Origin: Clostridiales bacterium UBA4039
GTDB taxonomy: Bacteria; Bacillota; Clostridia; Lachnospirales; Vallitaleaceae
Assembly (NCBI GenBank): GCA_002382805.1
Contig: DGAD01000041.1
Span: forward strand, 1-15,434
Length of the DNA: 15,434 nt
Direction of reading: 5' to 3'
This document shows, in pieces, positions 1 to 6,298 of the stretch (positions within the stretch are counted from its first letter, which is position 1; every line of letters starts with the position of its first letter). Both the position numbers and the translations under genes were made by a program. The notes under the pieces are model-generated. The model was not told the origin of the DNA. It did no database searches and was given only the letters and a program-made list of their open reading frames with translations.

Positions 1-1
1 T

Positions 2-18
2 GGCGTTTTGCAAACGCC
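2..18. other. Short perfect hairpin upstream of the first gene
   Basis: GGCGTTT and AAACGCC form a 7-bp perfect inverted repeat around a 3-nt loop, 17 bases before the Shine-Dalgarno sequence of the first gene. No T-run follows, so it is not a convincing terminator by itself. It could be the tail of an upstream gene's terminator, an operator, or part of a leader. The window edge cuts off the context needed to decide. Confidence 0.3.
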
Positions 19-47
19 TAACATTTACATTTATAAGGAGGTTATCG

Positions 48-986
48 ATGATTCACCTTGGTGTTTTTAATTCACATGAATTTTCTCTGATCACAGACAT
101 ATTGTCAACACCTGAAAACAAAGACATTGCCGACTTGATTTTACCGACATTGCTTGAGCGAACCGATACCAATAACCATCCTCAAATAACGCATCTGATT
201 ACCGGACGTTTTGGTAAAGACGACCTTCTCCACTTTTCAAATTTAACACATATTTTTGTTCCCTACACAGGTTTGGATGATTTAGACCTTGATGTTCTAA
301 AGGCTGAAGGTATCCATGTACATAACACTTCTGCACATGCCCCTTTTATCGCGGAGCGTGCTTTTGCATTTATACTTGCTTTACAAGGTAAACTCTTGCC
401 TTCACATCATAAATTAGTACAAAGAGACTGGTCACGTGACGGTCAAGGCGGTTATGGGCAGTTCTGGCATAGCTTATTTGATAAAAAAGTAGCCATCTAT
501 GGATATGGACATATTGGTCAGCATCTGCATACAATGTTAATGCCTTTTCGCTGTTCTATCGGCGTTTTAGCCTATAAAAACAGAGAGTATAAAGATACAA
601 CACGTTTTTCATCCCTTCCTTCACTGGCACAATGGTGTGACATCATGGTCGTTACTGCGCCTCTAACGGATAAAACGTATGGCTCCATAAACCAAGAAGT
701 GCTTCATGAAATGAAAGGAAAAACTCTAGTTAATGTTGCCAGGGGCTTGGTTATTGATGAAGAAGCTCTCTATGACAGTCTAAAAAATATCGGTCTCTAT
801 GGCTTTGCCTCTGACGTGTGGTACCATTACCCTTCCAAGCAAGAGCCGCTCATATATCCTTCAAAATACAACTTGCACCAATTTGATAATGTAATCATGA
901 CCCCACATGATGGCGGTGCTGAAATAAGTTCACGTCAGGTACGTTATGAAGATACCTTAAATCAGATATTAAAAACACATGGTTGA
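48..986 (+). CDS. D-2-hydroxyacid dehydrogenase-family oxidoreductase (atypical active site)
   Basis: This 312-residue cytoplasmic protein belongs to the NAD(P)-dependent D-isomer-specific 2-hydroxyacid dehydrogenase family, which interconverts 2-oxoacids and D-2-hydroxyacids. The ATG follows AAGGAGG at a 5-nt spacing. The Rossmann glycine motif GYGHIG is at residues 152-157, the family Arg is in VNVARG (R232), and the catalytic His is in TPHDGG (H287). The acidic residue that normally partners the His, 29 residues after the Arg, is not Glu: D256-V-W-Y-H-Y261 puts Tyr there. Formate dehydrogenases share the DVW motif but carry Gln at that place. The fold assignment is firm; the substrate is unknown and the protein may not be a classical lactate-type enzyme. 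It stands alone, with its stop codon inside the terminator hairpin shared with the convergent S4 gene. Confidence 0.85.
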   Translation: MIHLGVFNSHEFSLITDILSTPENKDIADLILPTLLERTDTNNHPQITHLITGRFGKDDLLHFSNLTHIFVPYTGLDDLDLDVLKAEGIHVHNTSAHAPFIAERAFAFILALQGKLLPSHHKLVQRDWSRDGQGGYGQFWHSLFDKKVAIYGYGHIGQHLHTMLMPFRCSIGVLAYKNREYKDTTRFSSLPSLAQWCDIMVVTAPLTDKTYGSINQEVLHEMKGKTLVNVARGLVIDEEALYDSLKNIGLYGFASDVWYHYPSKQEPLIYPSKYNLHQFDNVIMTPHDGGAEISSRQVRYEDTLNQILKTHG

Positions 987-1013
987 AAAGTATAAACTTT
1001 TCAACCATGTGTT
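974..1013. terminator. Terminator hairpin between convergent genes
   Basis: A perfect 17-bp stem (974-990 with 997-1013) closes a 6-nt TATAAA loop between the convergent hydroxyacid dehydrogenase and S4 genes. On the minus strand the stem is followed by a T-run (the A-run at 971-975), so it is a good intrinsic terminator for the S4 transcript. In the plus direction the following bases are T-poor, so plus-strand termination is probably weaker. The stop codon of the plus-strand gene (984-986) lies within the left arm. Confidence 0.8.
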
Positions 1014-1045
1014 ATATAACTATAAAAATACTCCACTTAAGAAGT

Positions 1046-1642
1046 TTATCTATTGGAGTAATACTCAACGACCAGTTGGTCTTGAATTTCAATAGGAATC
1101 TGCTCGCGAATTGGCTTTTCACGCAATATCGCTTTATACCCTTCTTGATCATATTCAATATACGGTAAATTAAATATTGCCTTTTCATAAAAATTATGTC
1201 TATATATAGCGATATCTTTTGCTTTATCTCGAATTTCAACACTATCACCAGGGGACAATGCATAAGAAGGCCGGTCTACTTTTTTTCCATTAACCCAAAT
1301 ATTACCATGGGTTACAATCTGTCTGGCTTGTCGAATGGATGCACCGAAGTTCATGCGATAGACCATATTGTCCAATCGACACTCTAAGTCTGCTATCAAC
1401 TTTTCTCCTGTAAGTTCCGGGCTTGCAAGTGCTTTGTCTACATAATTTCGAAATTGTTTTTCTAAAACTTCATAATAGCCACGAAGACGTTGTTTTTCCA
1501 GTAACTGCTCGCCATATGGTGACATTTTTCTTCGGTCACGTGCCTGAGATGGAACACTTCGTTTCATAGCTTTCGGATGCCCACATACATTCAAATTCAG
1601 ACTCCGACATTTTTTAAATCTTGGTTCACGGTTTCTTGCCAA
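1046..1642 (-). CDS. rpsD: 30S ribosomal protein S4 (stand-alone, divergent N-terminus)
   Basis: This is a 198-residue small-subunit ribosomal protein S4, a primary 16S rRNA binder. The S4 RNA-binding domain occupies about residues 90-150, with family signatures such as DNMVYRMNFG and QIVTHGNIWVNGK. The N-terminal half has the typical YGEQLLEKQ..YG/YY..EKQF pattern, but the first 40 residues lack the common PPGQHG segment and contain two isolated Cys (12 and 20). The start is a TTG (1640-1642) behind GAGGTG at a 5-nt spacing. The gene is not next to rpsM, rpsK, rpoA or rplQ, so it is either a relocated rpsD or a second paralogue such as those known in some Clostridia. A consensus promoter lies directly upstream. 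Confidence 0.9.
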   Translation of the reverse strand: MARNREPRFKKCRSLNLNVCGHPKAMKRSVPSQARDRRKMSPYGEQLLEKQRLRGYYEVLEKQFRNYVDKALASPELTGEKLIADLECRLDNMVYRMNFGASIRQARQIVTHGNIWVNGKKVDRPSYALSPGDSVEIRDKAKDIAIYRHNFYEKAIFNLPYIEYDQEGYKAILREKPIREQIPIEIQDQLVVEYYSNR

Positions 1643-1689
1643 TATAACACCTCTCTTAAAATGATTTTGATTATTATTCTCATCAAGGT

Positions 1690-1718
1690 ATCATATCAAA
1701 CTTTCTACTGCTTGTCAA
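1690..1718 (-). promoter_or_regulatory. Sigma-A promoter of the S4 gene
   Basis: On the minus strand TTGACA (1713-1718) and TATGAT (1690-1695) are separated by exactly 17 bases. Transcription should start near 1683, giving a leader of about 40 nt. That is too short for the large autoregulatory rpsD leader known from Bacillus subtilis. The -35 box begins about 20 bases after the pnuC stop codon. Confidence 0.85.
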
Positions 1719-1738
1719 GGGTGTCCCCCATATGCTTT

Positions 1739-2434
1739 TTATACCGCTTCTGCCTCTTGCTGATAATGCTTCATACGCTTCCAATTAAAGAAACCATAGA
1801 GATCATTAATAAGAAAAACAACAAAGCAAATGACCATTGGCAAATACATCACATCGGACATACTCGCTAATGTCCAAAGAACAATTAATATAATATCATT
1901 AGCCGCATAGGCTAAGGCATAATAATGGCTTCGAAGCATCATCAGACTTGATGCCAAAAAGCTTGTTGCAATGGAGATAATGCTAAATTCAATATTTGAT
2001 GTACCTAATTGAATTAAGACATAACCTAATGCAATGGTCACCACGAGGGTCACTACCAGAAGGATAATCCCTTGTTTTTTTGTCACTTCACTGATCTTGA
2101 CTTCCTGTTTGGCGTACGGATGTTTAAGCCATGTAATCACAGATAATAAAGCTATGGGAGCGGTCATTCCAAGATATGTTATGATTTCACCATAATATCG
2201 AAAGCGATAGGATATAATGCCATATATAATTCCAAAAACAATCGTCAGCACTTGCCCTAGCACATCTCCCTTAGCAACAAAAATAAGGGCTGTAACTCCA
2301 ACAAGTGATGCTATGAGTGTTAGATAGTCACTTTGATTTGTCAATGCATAGGACCCCCAAACCAATACCGTTGACAAAAGCCAAAGTCCTTTTTCAAAAG
2401 AAGTTAAGTTTTTTATTGATGCATAAATGTTCAT
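1739..2434 (-). CDS. pnuC: PnuC-family transporter (nicotinamide riboside or related vitamin precursor)
   Basis: This 231-residue integral membrane protein has about seven hydrophobic segments and matches PnuC, a facilitator of nicotinamide riboside uptake; relatives (PnuT, PnuX) carry thiamine or riboflavin. Supporting features are the conserved GQVLTIVFGIIYG block around residues 80-92, the aromatic-rich YRFRYYGE that follows, and the family-typical C-terminal NDLYGFFNWKRM, here followed by a short charged tail. The ATG follows GGAGG at about 10 nt. The vitamin cannot be assigned: no NAD, thiamine or riboflavin gene is adjacent, and I do not recognise a known TPP or FMN riboswitch in the leader. 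The gene has its own promoter and no clear terminator before the S4 promoter, so some read-through into S4 is possible. Confidence 0.85.
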   Translation of the reverse strand: MNIYASIKNLTSFEKGLWLLSTVLVWGSYALTNQSDYLTLIASLVGVTALIFVAKGDVLGQVLTIVFGIIYGIISYRFRYYGEIITYLGMTAPIALLSVITWLKHPYAKQEVKISEVTKKQGIILLVVTLVVTIALGYVLIQLGTSNIEFSIISIATSFLASSLMMLRSHYYALAYAANDIILIVLWTLASMSDVMYLPMVICFVVFLINDLYGFFNWKRMKHYQQEAEAV

Positions 2435-2456
2435 GTTTGTTTTACCTCCAAAAAAA

Positions 2457-2528
2457 GCACCCGTAACATATCTTCTAAGACCTAACGATATGCAACGAAT
2501 GCTTAAAGCATTTTATCTACCCGGTGGC
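2457..2528 (-). promoter_or_regulatory. Structured 5' leader of pnuC (candidate cis-regulatory RNA)
   Basis: In the transcript, GCCACC (2528-2523) can pair with GGTGC (2461-2457), leaving one bulged C. This would close two internal hairpins: AATGC/GCATT (2512-2498) and CATATC/GATATG (2492-2467). The closing stem runs directly into seven U (2456-2450) and then the GGAGG Shine-Dalgarno sequence. That geometry suits a ligand-controlled attenuator or a translation-controlling element. The stems are short and AT-rich, and the motif matches no riboswitch class I can recall, so this is a candidate only. Confidence 0.35.
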
Positions 2529-2577
2529 AGTGTTGTATTTAGATTTATATTTAAAATAAATTTTATAACTTCTTTCT

Positions 2578-2605
2578 ATTATACATAATTTTTTCATTTA
2601 TGCAA
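2578..2605 (-). promoter_or_regulatory. Probable promoter of pnuC
   Basis: On the minus strand there is a perfect TATAAT (2578-2583), with a weak -35-like TTGCAT (2600-2605) 16 bases upstream. Initiation near 2571 would give a leader of about 135 nt, long enough for the structured segment described at 2457-2528. Confidence 0.55.
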
Positions 2606-2648
2606 GAACCAACATAAAAACACCTATCGTGTAGAAAATCAAATAAGA

Positions 2649-2680
2649 AAACGCCTGCACTGTATAGTATGCAGACGTTT
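2649..2680 (-). terminator. Terminator of the nfnA-nfnB-adh unit
   Basis: AAACG-C-CTGCA pairs with TGCAG-A-CGTTT: two 5-bp segments separated by a single C/A mismatch, closing a loop of about 10 nt. On the minus strand the stem is followed by TTTTCTTATTT. It lies about 30 bases after the alcohol dehydrogenase stop codon. Confidence 0.75.
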
Positions 2681-2709
2681 ATCTATCTATGTCATGGCTG
2701 CTAAACCGA

Positions 2710-3867
2710 CTAGATCGTTAATGCAGATTTTCCGTAAAATGCACATTCATAAATTTTACGTACATCTTCAGCGGATGATTGTCTTGGATTTGTCAATGTA
2801 CATGGGTCTTCGAATGCATTTTTACTCATGCGATCAAGAACTGCCAAGAACTTTTCTTCTGTAATTTCCACTTCTGTAACTTCTTGAAGTGTTAATGGAA
2901 TATCAACTTTTTTATTTAATGCTTGTAATTCATCTGTTAAATTATCAATGCGAAGTAAGTCTTCTAATTTTTCAACTTTATCTGTACCTTTACGGTTGTA
3001 ATCAACAATGTATGGCATCAAGATTGCATTGGCTAAACCATGAGTAATGCCAAATTCTCCACCTATCTTATGTGCTAAACTATGTATTAAACCAAGGGAA
3101 GCATTTGTAAATGCCATACCTGCAAGTGCAGATGCGTTATGCATATCTTCTCTTGCTTTAATATTGCTTCCATCTTCAAAAGCCGTTGGCAATTGATCAA
3201 ATACAAGACGGATTGCTTCATAAGCTAATGGATCTGTATAGCTTGTCGCTGCAGATGATACATAGGCTTCCACTGCATGTGCCATAACATCCATTCCAGT
3301 GTTTGCTGTAATGTGTGGTGGCATTTTTGCTGGGATATTTGCATCTAGCAAAGCAACATCCGGTGTCATTTCATAGGATACAAGAGGATATTTGATATGA
3401 TTTTCTGTATCTGTAATTACAGAGAAAGCTGTTATTTCTGAAGCTGTACCACTTGTTGATGGAACTGCAACAAAGTTAGCTTTTGTGCGAAGCTTTGGAA
3501 ACTTCATCTGTACAAGGTCTTCGAATTTTGTCTCTGGATACTCATAATATACCCACATGATTTTAGCTGCATCTAATGCAGAACCACCACCAATGGCAAT
3601 AATCCAATCCGGTCCAAATTCTGCCATTTCTTTTCCGCCACGGATAACTGTTTCAATTGAAGGGTTAGGTTCAACGCCATCAACAATAGATACTTCCATT
3701 CCGGCTTTTTCTAATTGTTTTTGTGCTTCATCTAAAAAGCCAAAACGCTTCATGGAGCTACCACCTGTAACAAGGGTTGCTTTTTTTCCTTCCAATGTTG
3801 ATAAATACTCAAGTGCATTTTCCCCAAAAACAATATCCTTTGGTACTCTAAACCATTTTAAACTCAT
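2710..3867 (-). CDS. Iron-type alcohol dehydrogenase, probably NADP(H)-linked
   Basis: This 385-residue cytoplasmic group III alcohol dehydrogenase resembles butanol dehydrogenases and the C-terminal half of AdhE; it probably reduces an aldehyde to an alcohol. Visible motifs are GGGS (93-96), PSTSGTASE (136-144) and the metal ligands D193, H197, H262 and H276, with spacing matching FucO. At the end of the second strand of the cofactor domain the sequence is VTGGSSMKR (33-41). NAD-specific relatives such as FucO carry Asp here, whereas NADPH enzymes have small residues and nearby Lys/Arg, so NADPH preference is inferred. The ATG follows AGGAGG at 7 nt. It begins 22 nt after nfnB, so it is probably co-transcribed with the NADPH-generating NfnAB. 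The exact substrate is unknown. Confidence 0.92.
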   Translation of the reverse strand: MSLKWFRVPKDIVFGENALEYLSTLEGKKATLVTGGSSMKRFGFLDEAQKQLEKAGMEVSIVDGVEPNPSIETVIRGGKEMAEFGPDWIIAIGGGSALDAAKIMWVYYEYPETKFEDLVQMKFPKLRTKANFVAVPSTSGTASEITAFSVITDTENHIKYPLVSYEMTPDVALLDANIPAKMPPHITANTGMDVMAHAVEAYVSSAATSYTDPLAYEAIRLVFDQLPTAFEDGSNIKAREDMHNASALAGMAFTNASLGLIHSLAHKIGGEFGITHGLANAILMPYIVDYNRKGTDKVEKLEDLLRIDNLTDELQALNKKVDIPLTLQEVTEVEITEEKFLAVLDRMSKNAFEDPCTLTNPRQSSAEDVRKIYECAFYGKSALTI

Positions 3868-3889
3868 GTCTCTTCCTCCTGAATATATT

Positions 3890-5278
3890 TTAATTTTTTT
3901 GAATGAACTGTTTTAATATTTCTTTTGAAGCAACTTTTCCGGCACCCATTGCTTTTATAACCGTTGCCGCTCCAGTTACCGCATCGCCTCCTGCATAAAT
4001 TAAAGGCATATTGGTTTCCATTGTTTCCTCATTCACTTTTATTCCACCAAAATCATAGGTTTCAATTCCGGGTGTTGACATTTTTATTAAAGGATTGGGG
4101 GTTTGTCCAATCGCAATAATGACCGTGTCACAAGGTATTTCTTTATATGAATTTTCAACCGGAACAGGTCGTCGGCGTCCTGATGCATCCGCTTCTCCAA
4201 GTTCCATCTGTTGACATTGTATTGCGGTAACATTTACACCATCACCAATAATTTCAACCGGATTCCATAAAGTGTTAAACTTGATTTCCTCTTCCATCGC
4301 ATGATGAATTTCTTCTGCTCTTGCTGGAAGCTCTTCCAAAGATCTACGATAGACAACACTTACTTGGTCTGCCCCTAAGCGCTTAGCTGTTCTTGCCGCA
4401 TCCATCGCAACGTTACCGCCGCCGATGACAACAACATTCCCACTTTTTTTGATTGGTGTTCTTGCATCTTCTTCGTAGGCTTTCATCAAATTCACGCGTG
4501 TCAAATATTCATTGGCAGAGTATACACCATTAAGGCTCTCTCCTGGAATATTCATGAATCTAGGCAATCCTGCACCACTACCAATAAAGACTGCATCAAA
4601 TCCCATTTCTTTTAATTGATCTATTGTATATGAACGTCCTATTAGTGTATCTGTCTTAATCTCAACACCTAGTTGTACCAATTTTTCCTTTTCTTTTTCG
4701 ATTAAGGCTTTTGGTAATCTAAACTCAGGAATTCCATACGTTAATACCCCACCAATTTTATGTAAAGCTTCATATAACGTCACTTGGATTCCTTCTTGAG
4801 CAAGCTCTGCCGCACAAGTTAAACCAGCCGGTCCCGAACCAATTACCGCAACTTTATATGGTAATGTCTTCTTGAGTAATTTTGCATCAAGCACTTGTGC
4901 TTTTCCTTCAACAGTATCTGCAACAAACCGCTCAAGACGACCAATGGCAACCGGTTCACCTTTAATGCCTCGAACGCACTTACCTTCACATTGATTTTCC
5001 TGTGGACAGACACGGCCACAAATTGCAGGTAATCGGTTTTCTGAAACCAAAATCTCATAAGCTTTTTGAATATTTCCTTCTTTTACTTCGTGTATGAATT
5101 CAGGAATACGTACATTTACCGGACATCCTTTCATACAGGGTGCATGCTTACATTCCAGGCATCGATTTGCCTCTTTCATCGCCTCTTCAAGTGTATATCC
5201 TGTCACCACTTCATCAAAGGTTTGATTACGTACCAAAGGGTCTAATTCATGAATTGGTGTTTTAACTAAACTGCTCAT
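3890..5278 (-). CDS. nfnB: NfnB, large subunit of NADH-dependent ferredoxin:NADP+ oxidoreductase
   Basis: This subunit is related to the glutamate synthase small subunit. With NfnA it forms the soluble electron-bifurcating transhydrogenase that makes 2 NADPH from NADH and reduced ferredoxin. Numbered from the ATG at 5278 (462 aa), cysteines for two [4Fe-4S] clusters are C40, C43, C48, C52 and C87, C91, C97, C101. The FAD motif GSGPAG is at 147-152, the NADP(H) motif GGGNVA at 286-291, and the closing FAD segment YAGGDAVTGAATVIKA is near the C-terminus. I chose this ATG because GGAGG lies 10 nt upstream and it overlaps the nfnA stop as ATGA; a TTG at 5302 would add eight residues and has no good ribosome site. 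Annotation as glutamate synthase or sulfide dehydrogenase subunit is possible, but the paired nfnA favours Nfn and no gltA-like large subunit is present. Confidence 0.9.
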   Translation of the reverse strand: MSSLVKTPIHELDPLVRNQTFDEVVTGYTLEEAMKEANRCLECKHAPCMKGCPVNVRIPEFIHEVKEGNIQKAYEILVSENRLPAICGRVCPQENQCEGKCVRGIKGEPVAIGRLERFVADTVEGKAQVLDAKLLKKTLPYKVAVIGSGPAGLTCAAELAQEGIQVTLYEALHKIGGVLTYGIPEFRLPKALIEKEKEKLVQLGVEIKTDTLIGRSYTIDQLKEMGFDAVFIGSGAGLPRFMNIPGESLNGVYSANEYLTRVNLMKAYEEDARTPIKKSGNVVVIGGGNVAMDAARTAKRLGADQVSVVYRRSLEELPARAEEIHHAMEEEIKFNTLWNPVEIIGDGVNVTAIQCQQMELGEADASGRRRPVPVENSYKEIPCDTVIIAIGQTPNPLIKMSTPGIETYDFGGIKVNEETMETNMPLIYAGGDAVTGAATVIKAMGAGKVASKEILKQFIQKN

Positions 5279-6102
5279 TCTGTAATTCCCTCCAATCGAC
5301 AATGATGATTTTCCTCTTTTTTATATATACCTTGACGCATAATCGCCTCATCAAAGTCCACAAGATGTCCGTCAAAGTCAGGACCATGTACACATGCAAA
5401 GCGCGTCTGATCACCAACGGTTACACGACATCCTCCACACATACCTGTACCATCAACCATAATCGGATTCAAGCTGACATTTGTTTTAATGTCATAGCGA
5501 CGTGTCACCTCACATACAGCCTTCATCATAACGAGTGGTCCAATAGCAATAACCAAGTCATAGCTTGAGTCATTGGCAAGTTCTTGTTCAATGACCTCTG
5601 TTACAAAACCTTTGACTCCCAAACTTCCGTCATTGGTTGCATAGGCATATTCATCACTAACCTCTTCAAAAACTTCTCTAAAGATGATATACTCTTCGCT
5701 TCGTCCTCCTAGGACACTATATATGGTTGCTCCATTTTCTTTTAAATACTTTGCTTGTGGATATAATGGTGCAATTCCAACACCACCGCCAACAACAAGA
5801 ACTTTTTTGTATCCTTCAAGAGGGGCCGGCTCTCCTAAAGGTCCTAAAATATGAGGAATATTATCCCCTACGTTAAATTGCGCTAATTTTTTTGTTGAAT
5901 ACCCTACCGCTTGAATGACCAGTGTAATTGTCTCTTGTTCCGGATTGATTCCTGCAATAGTCAGTGGTACCCGTTCTCCGTCTTCTTCAATGATCACAAT
6001 AACAAATTGTCCGGGTTTTGCATTCATGGCAACATGAGGTGCTTTGACTTCTAATGAAAATACAACCTCATTCCAGTGTTTTCTTTGAATAATCGTATTC
6101 AT
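5275..6102 (-). CDS. nfnA: NfnA, small subunit of NADH-dependent ferredoxin:NADP+ oxidoreductase
   Basis: This 275-residue ferredoxin-NADP reductase/PyrK-like flavoprotein supplies the NADH site, a FAD and a [2Fe-2S] cluster to the NfnAB complex. The flavin-binding barrel covers about residues 1-95 (PGQFV at 30-34; VPLTIAG at 45-51 replaces the usual RP.S/T). The nucleotide domain starts with VVGGGVGIAPLYPQ. The cluster segment is D217-G-T-G-M-C222-G-G-C225 with C237 downstream; in the Thermotoga enzyme one ligand is Asp, which fits D217. The ATG follows AAAGG at 7 nt. The gene overlaps nfnB by 4 bp (ATGA), implying translational coupling and fixed stoichiometry. Sulfide dehydrogenase subunit SudB is an alternative database name for the same architecture. 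Confidence 0.9.
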   Translation of the reverse strand: MNTIIQRKHWNEVVFSLEVKAPHVAMNAKPGQFVIVIIEEDGERVPLTIAGINPEQETITLVIQAVGYSTKKLAQFNVGDNIPHILGPLGEPAPLEGYKKVLVVGGGVGIAPLYPQAKYLKENGATIYSVLGGRSEEYIIFREVFEEVSDEYAYATNDGSLGVKGFVTEVIEQELANDSSYDLVIAIGPLVMMKAVCEVTRRYDIKTNVSLNPIMVDGTGMCGGCRVTVGDQTRFACVHGPDFDGHLVDFDEAIMRQGIYKKEENHHCRLEGITE

Positions 6103-6149
6103 ATCGATACCTTTCTTGTTAAAAAAATAACTATTTTAATCCAATTCTC

Positions 6150-6178
6150 TTGACTTTCTTCTATCTTTTCATTATTAT
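6150..6178 (+). promoter_or_regulatory. Probable promoter of the araC-family gene
   Basis: TTGACT (6150-6155) and TATTAT (6173-6178) are separated by 17 bases, each box having one mismatch to consensus. Transcription would start near 6185 and give a leader of about 114 nt. That leader includes a small palindrome at 6192-6211 and the araC-side copy of the 14-bp inverted repeat. Confidence 0.55.
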
Positions 6179-6191
6179 TGAATTACAAAAA

Positions 6192-6211
6192 CGATTTTAC
6201 ATCATAAATCG
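6192..6211. promoter_or_regulatory. Interrupted palindrome in the divergent intergenic region
   Basis: CGATTT and AAATCG flank an 8-nt spacer, close to the predicted start of the araC transcript. It could be an operator, perhaps for the AraC-type protein itself, or a chance palindrome in AT-rich DNA. Confidence 0.3.
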
Positions 6212-6298
6212 AATAAAAACTCACTCACTTTTGAAAAAACATAACATTTTTGAATAATAATGATATTTTTTTAACAATTAGAGGTGTAAGGAGACATC

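Larger units (their letters stand above)
6116..6277. promoter_or_regulatory. Divergent nfnA / araC control region with 14-bp inverted repeat
   Basis: TTGTTAAAAAAATA occurs on the plus strand at 6116-6129 and, exactly, on the minus strand at 6264-6277. The two copies lie near the two genes and point toward each other. Extended by a few bases, each resembles a Rex-type site (TTGTTAA-N4-TTAACAA) with one perfect half: the copy near nfnA matches 12 of 14 specified bases and the other 11 of 14. The nfnA-side copy abuts its ribosome site and a possible -10 (TAAAAT, 6138-6133). Rex senses the NADH/NAD ratio and is known to control fermentative genes, so the idea is sensible, but the region is very AT-rich and no Rex gene is in view. 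Confidence 0.4.

Noticed and set aside
1012..1387. Short open frames overlapping the S4 gene on both strands
   Set aside because: They overlap the clearly conserved S4 frame and show no start signals.
1714..1738. GGGGGACACCC after the pnuC stop as a terminator
   Set aside because: Stem of only three G-C pairs and no T-run; it overlaps the S4 promoter region.
2435..2709. Known TPP or FMN riboswitch upstream of pnuC
   Set aside because: The hallmark conserved blocks of those classes, as I know them, are absent.
3557..3916. Open reading frame opposite the alcohol dehydrogenase
   Set aside because: Antisense shadow of a strongly conserved gene, with no ribosome site or family resemblance.
5279..5302. 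Upstream TTG start giving nfnB eight extra residues
   Set aside because: No good ribosome site at a sensible distance; the ATG at 5278 has GGAGG upstream and overlaps the nfnA stop as ATGA.
6120..6298. A confident promoter for nfnA on the minus strand
   Set aside because: TAAAAT-like -10 boxes exist but none has an acceptable -35 at 16-18 bp.
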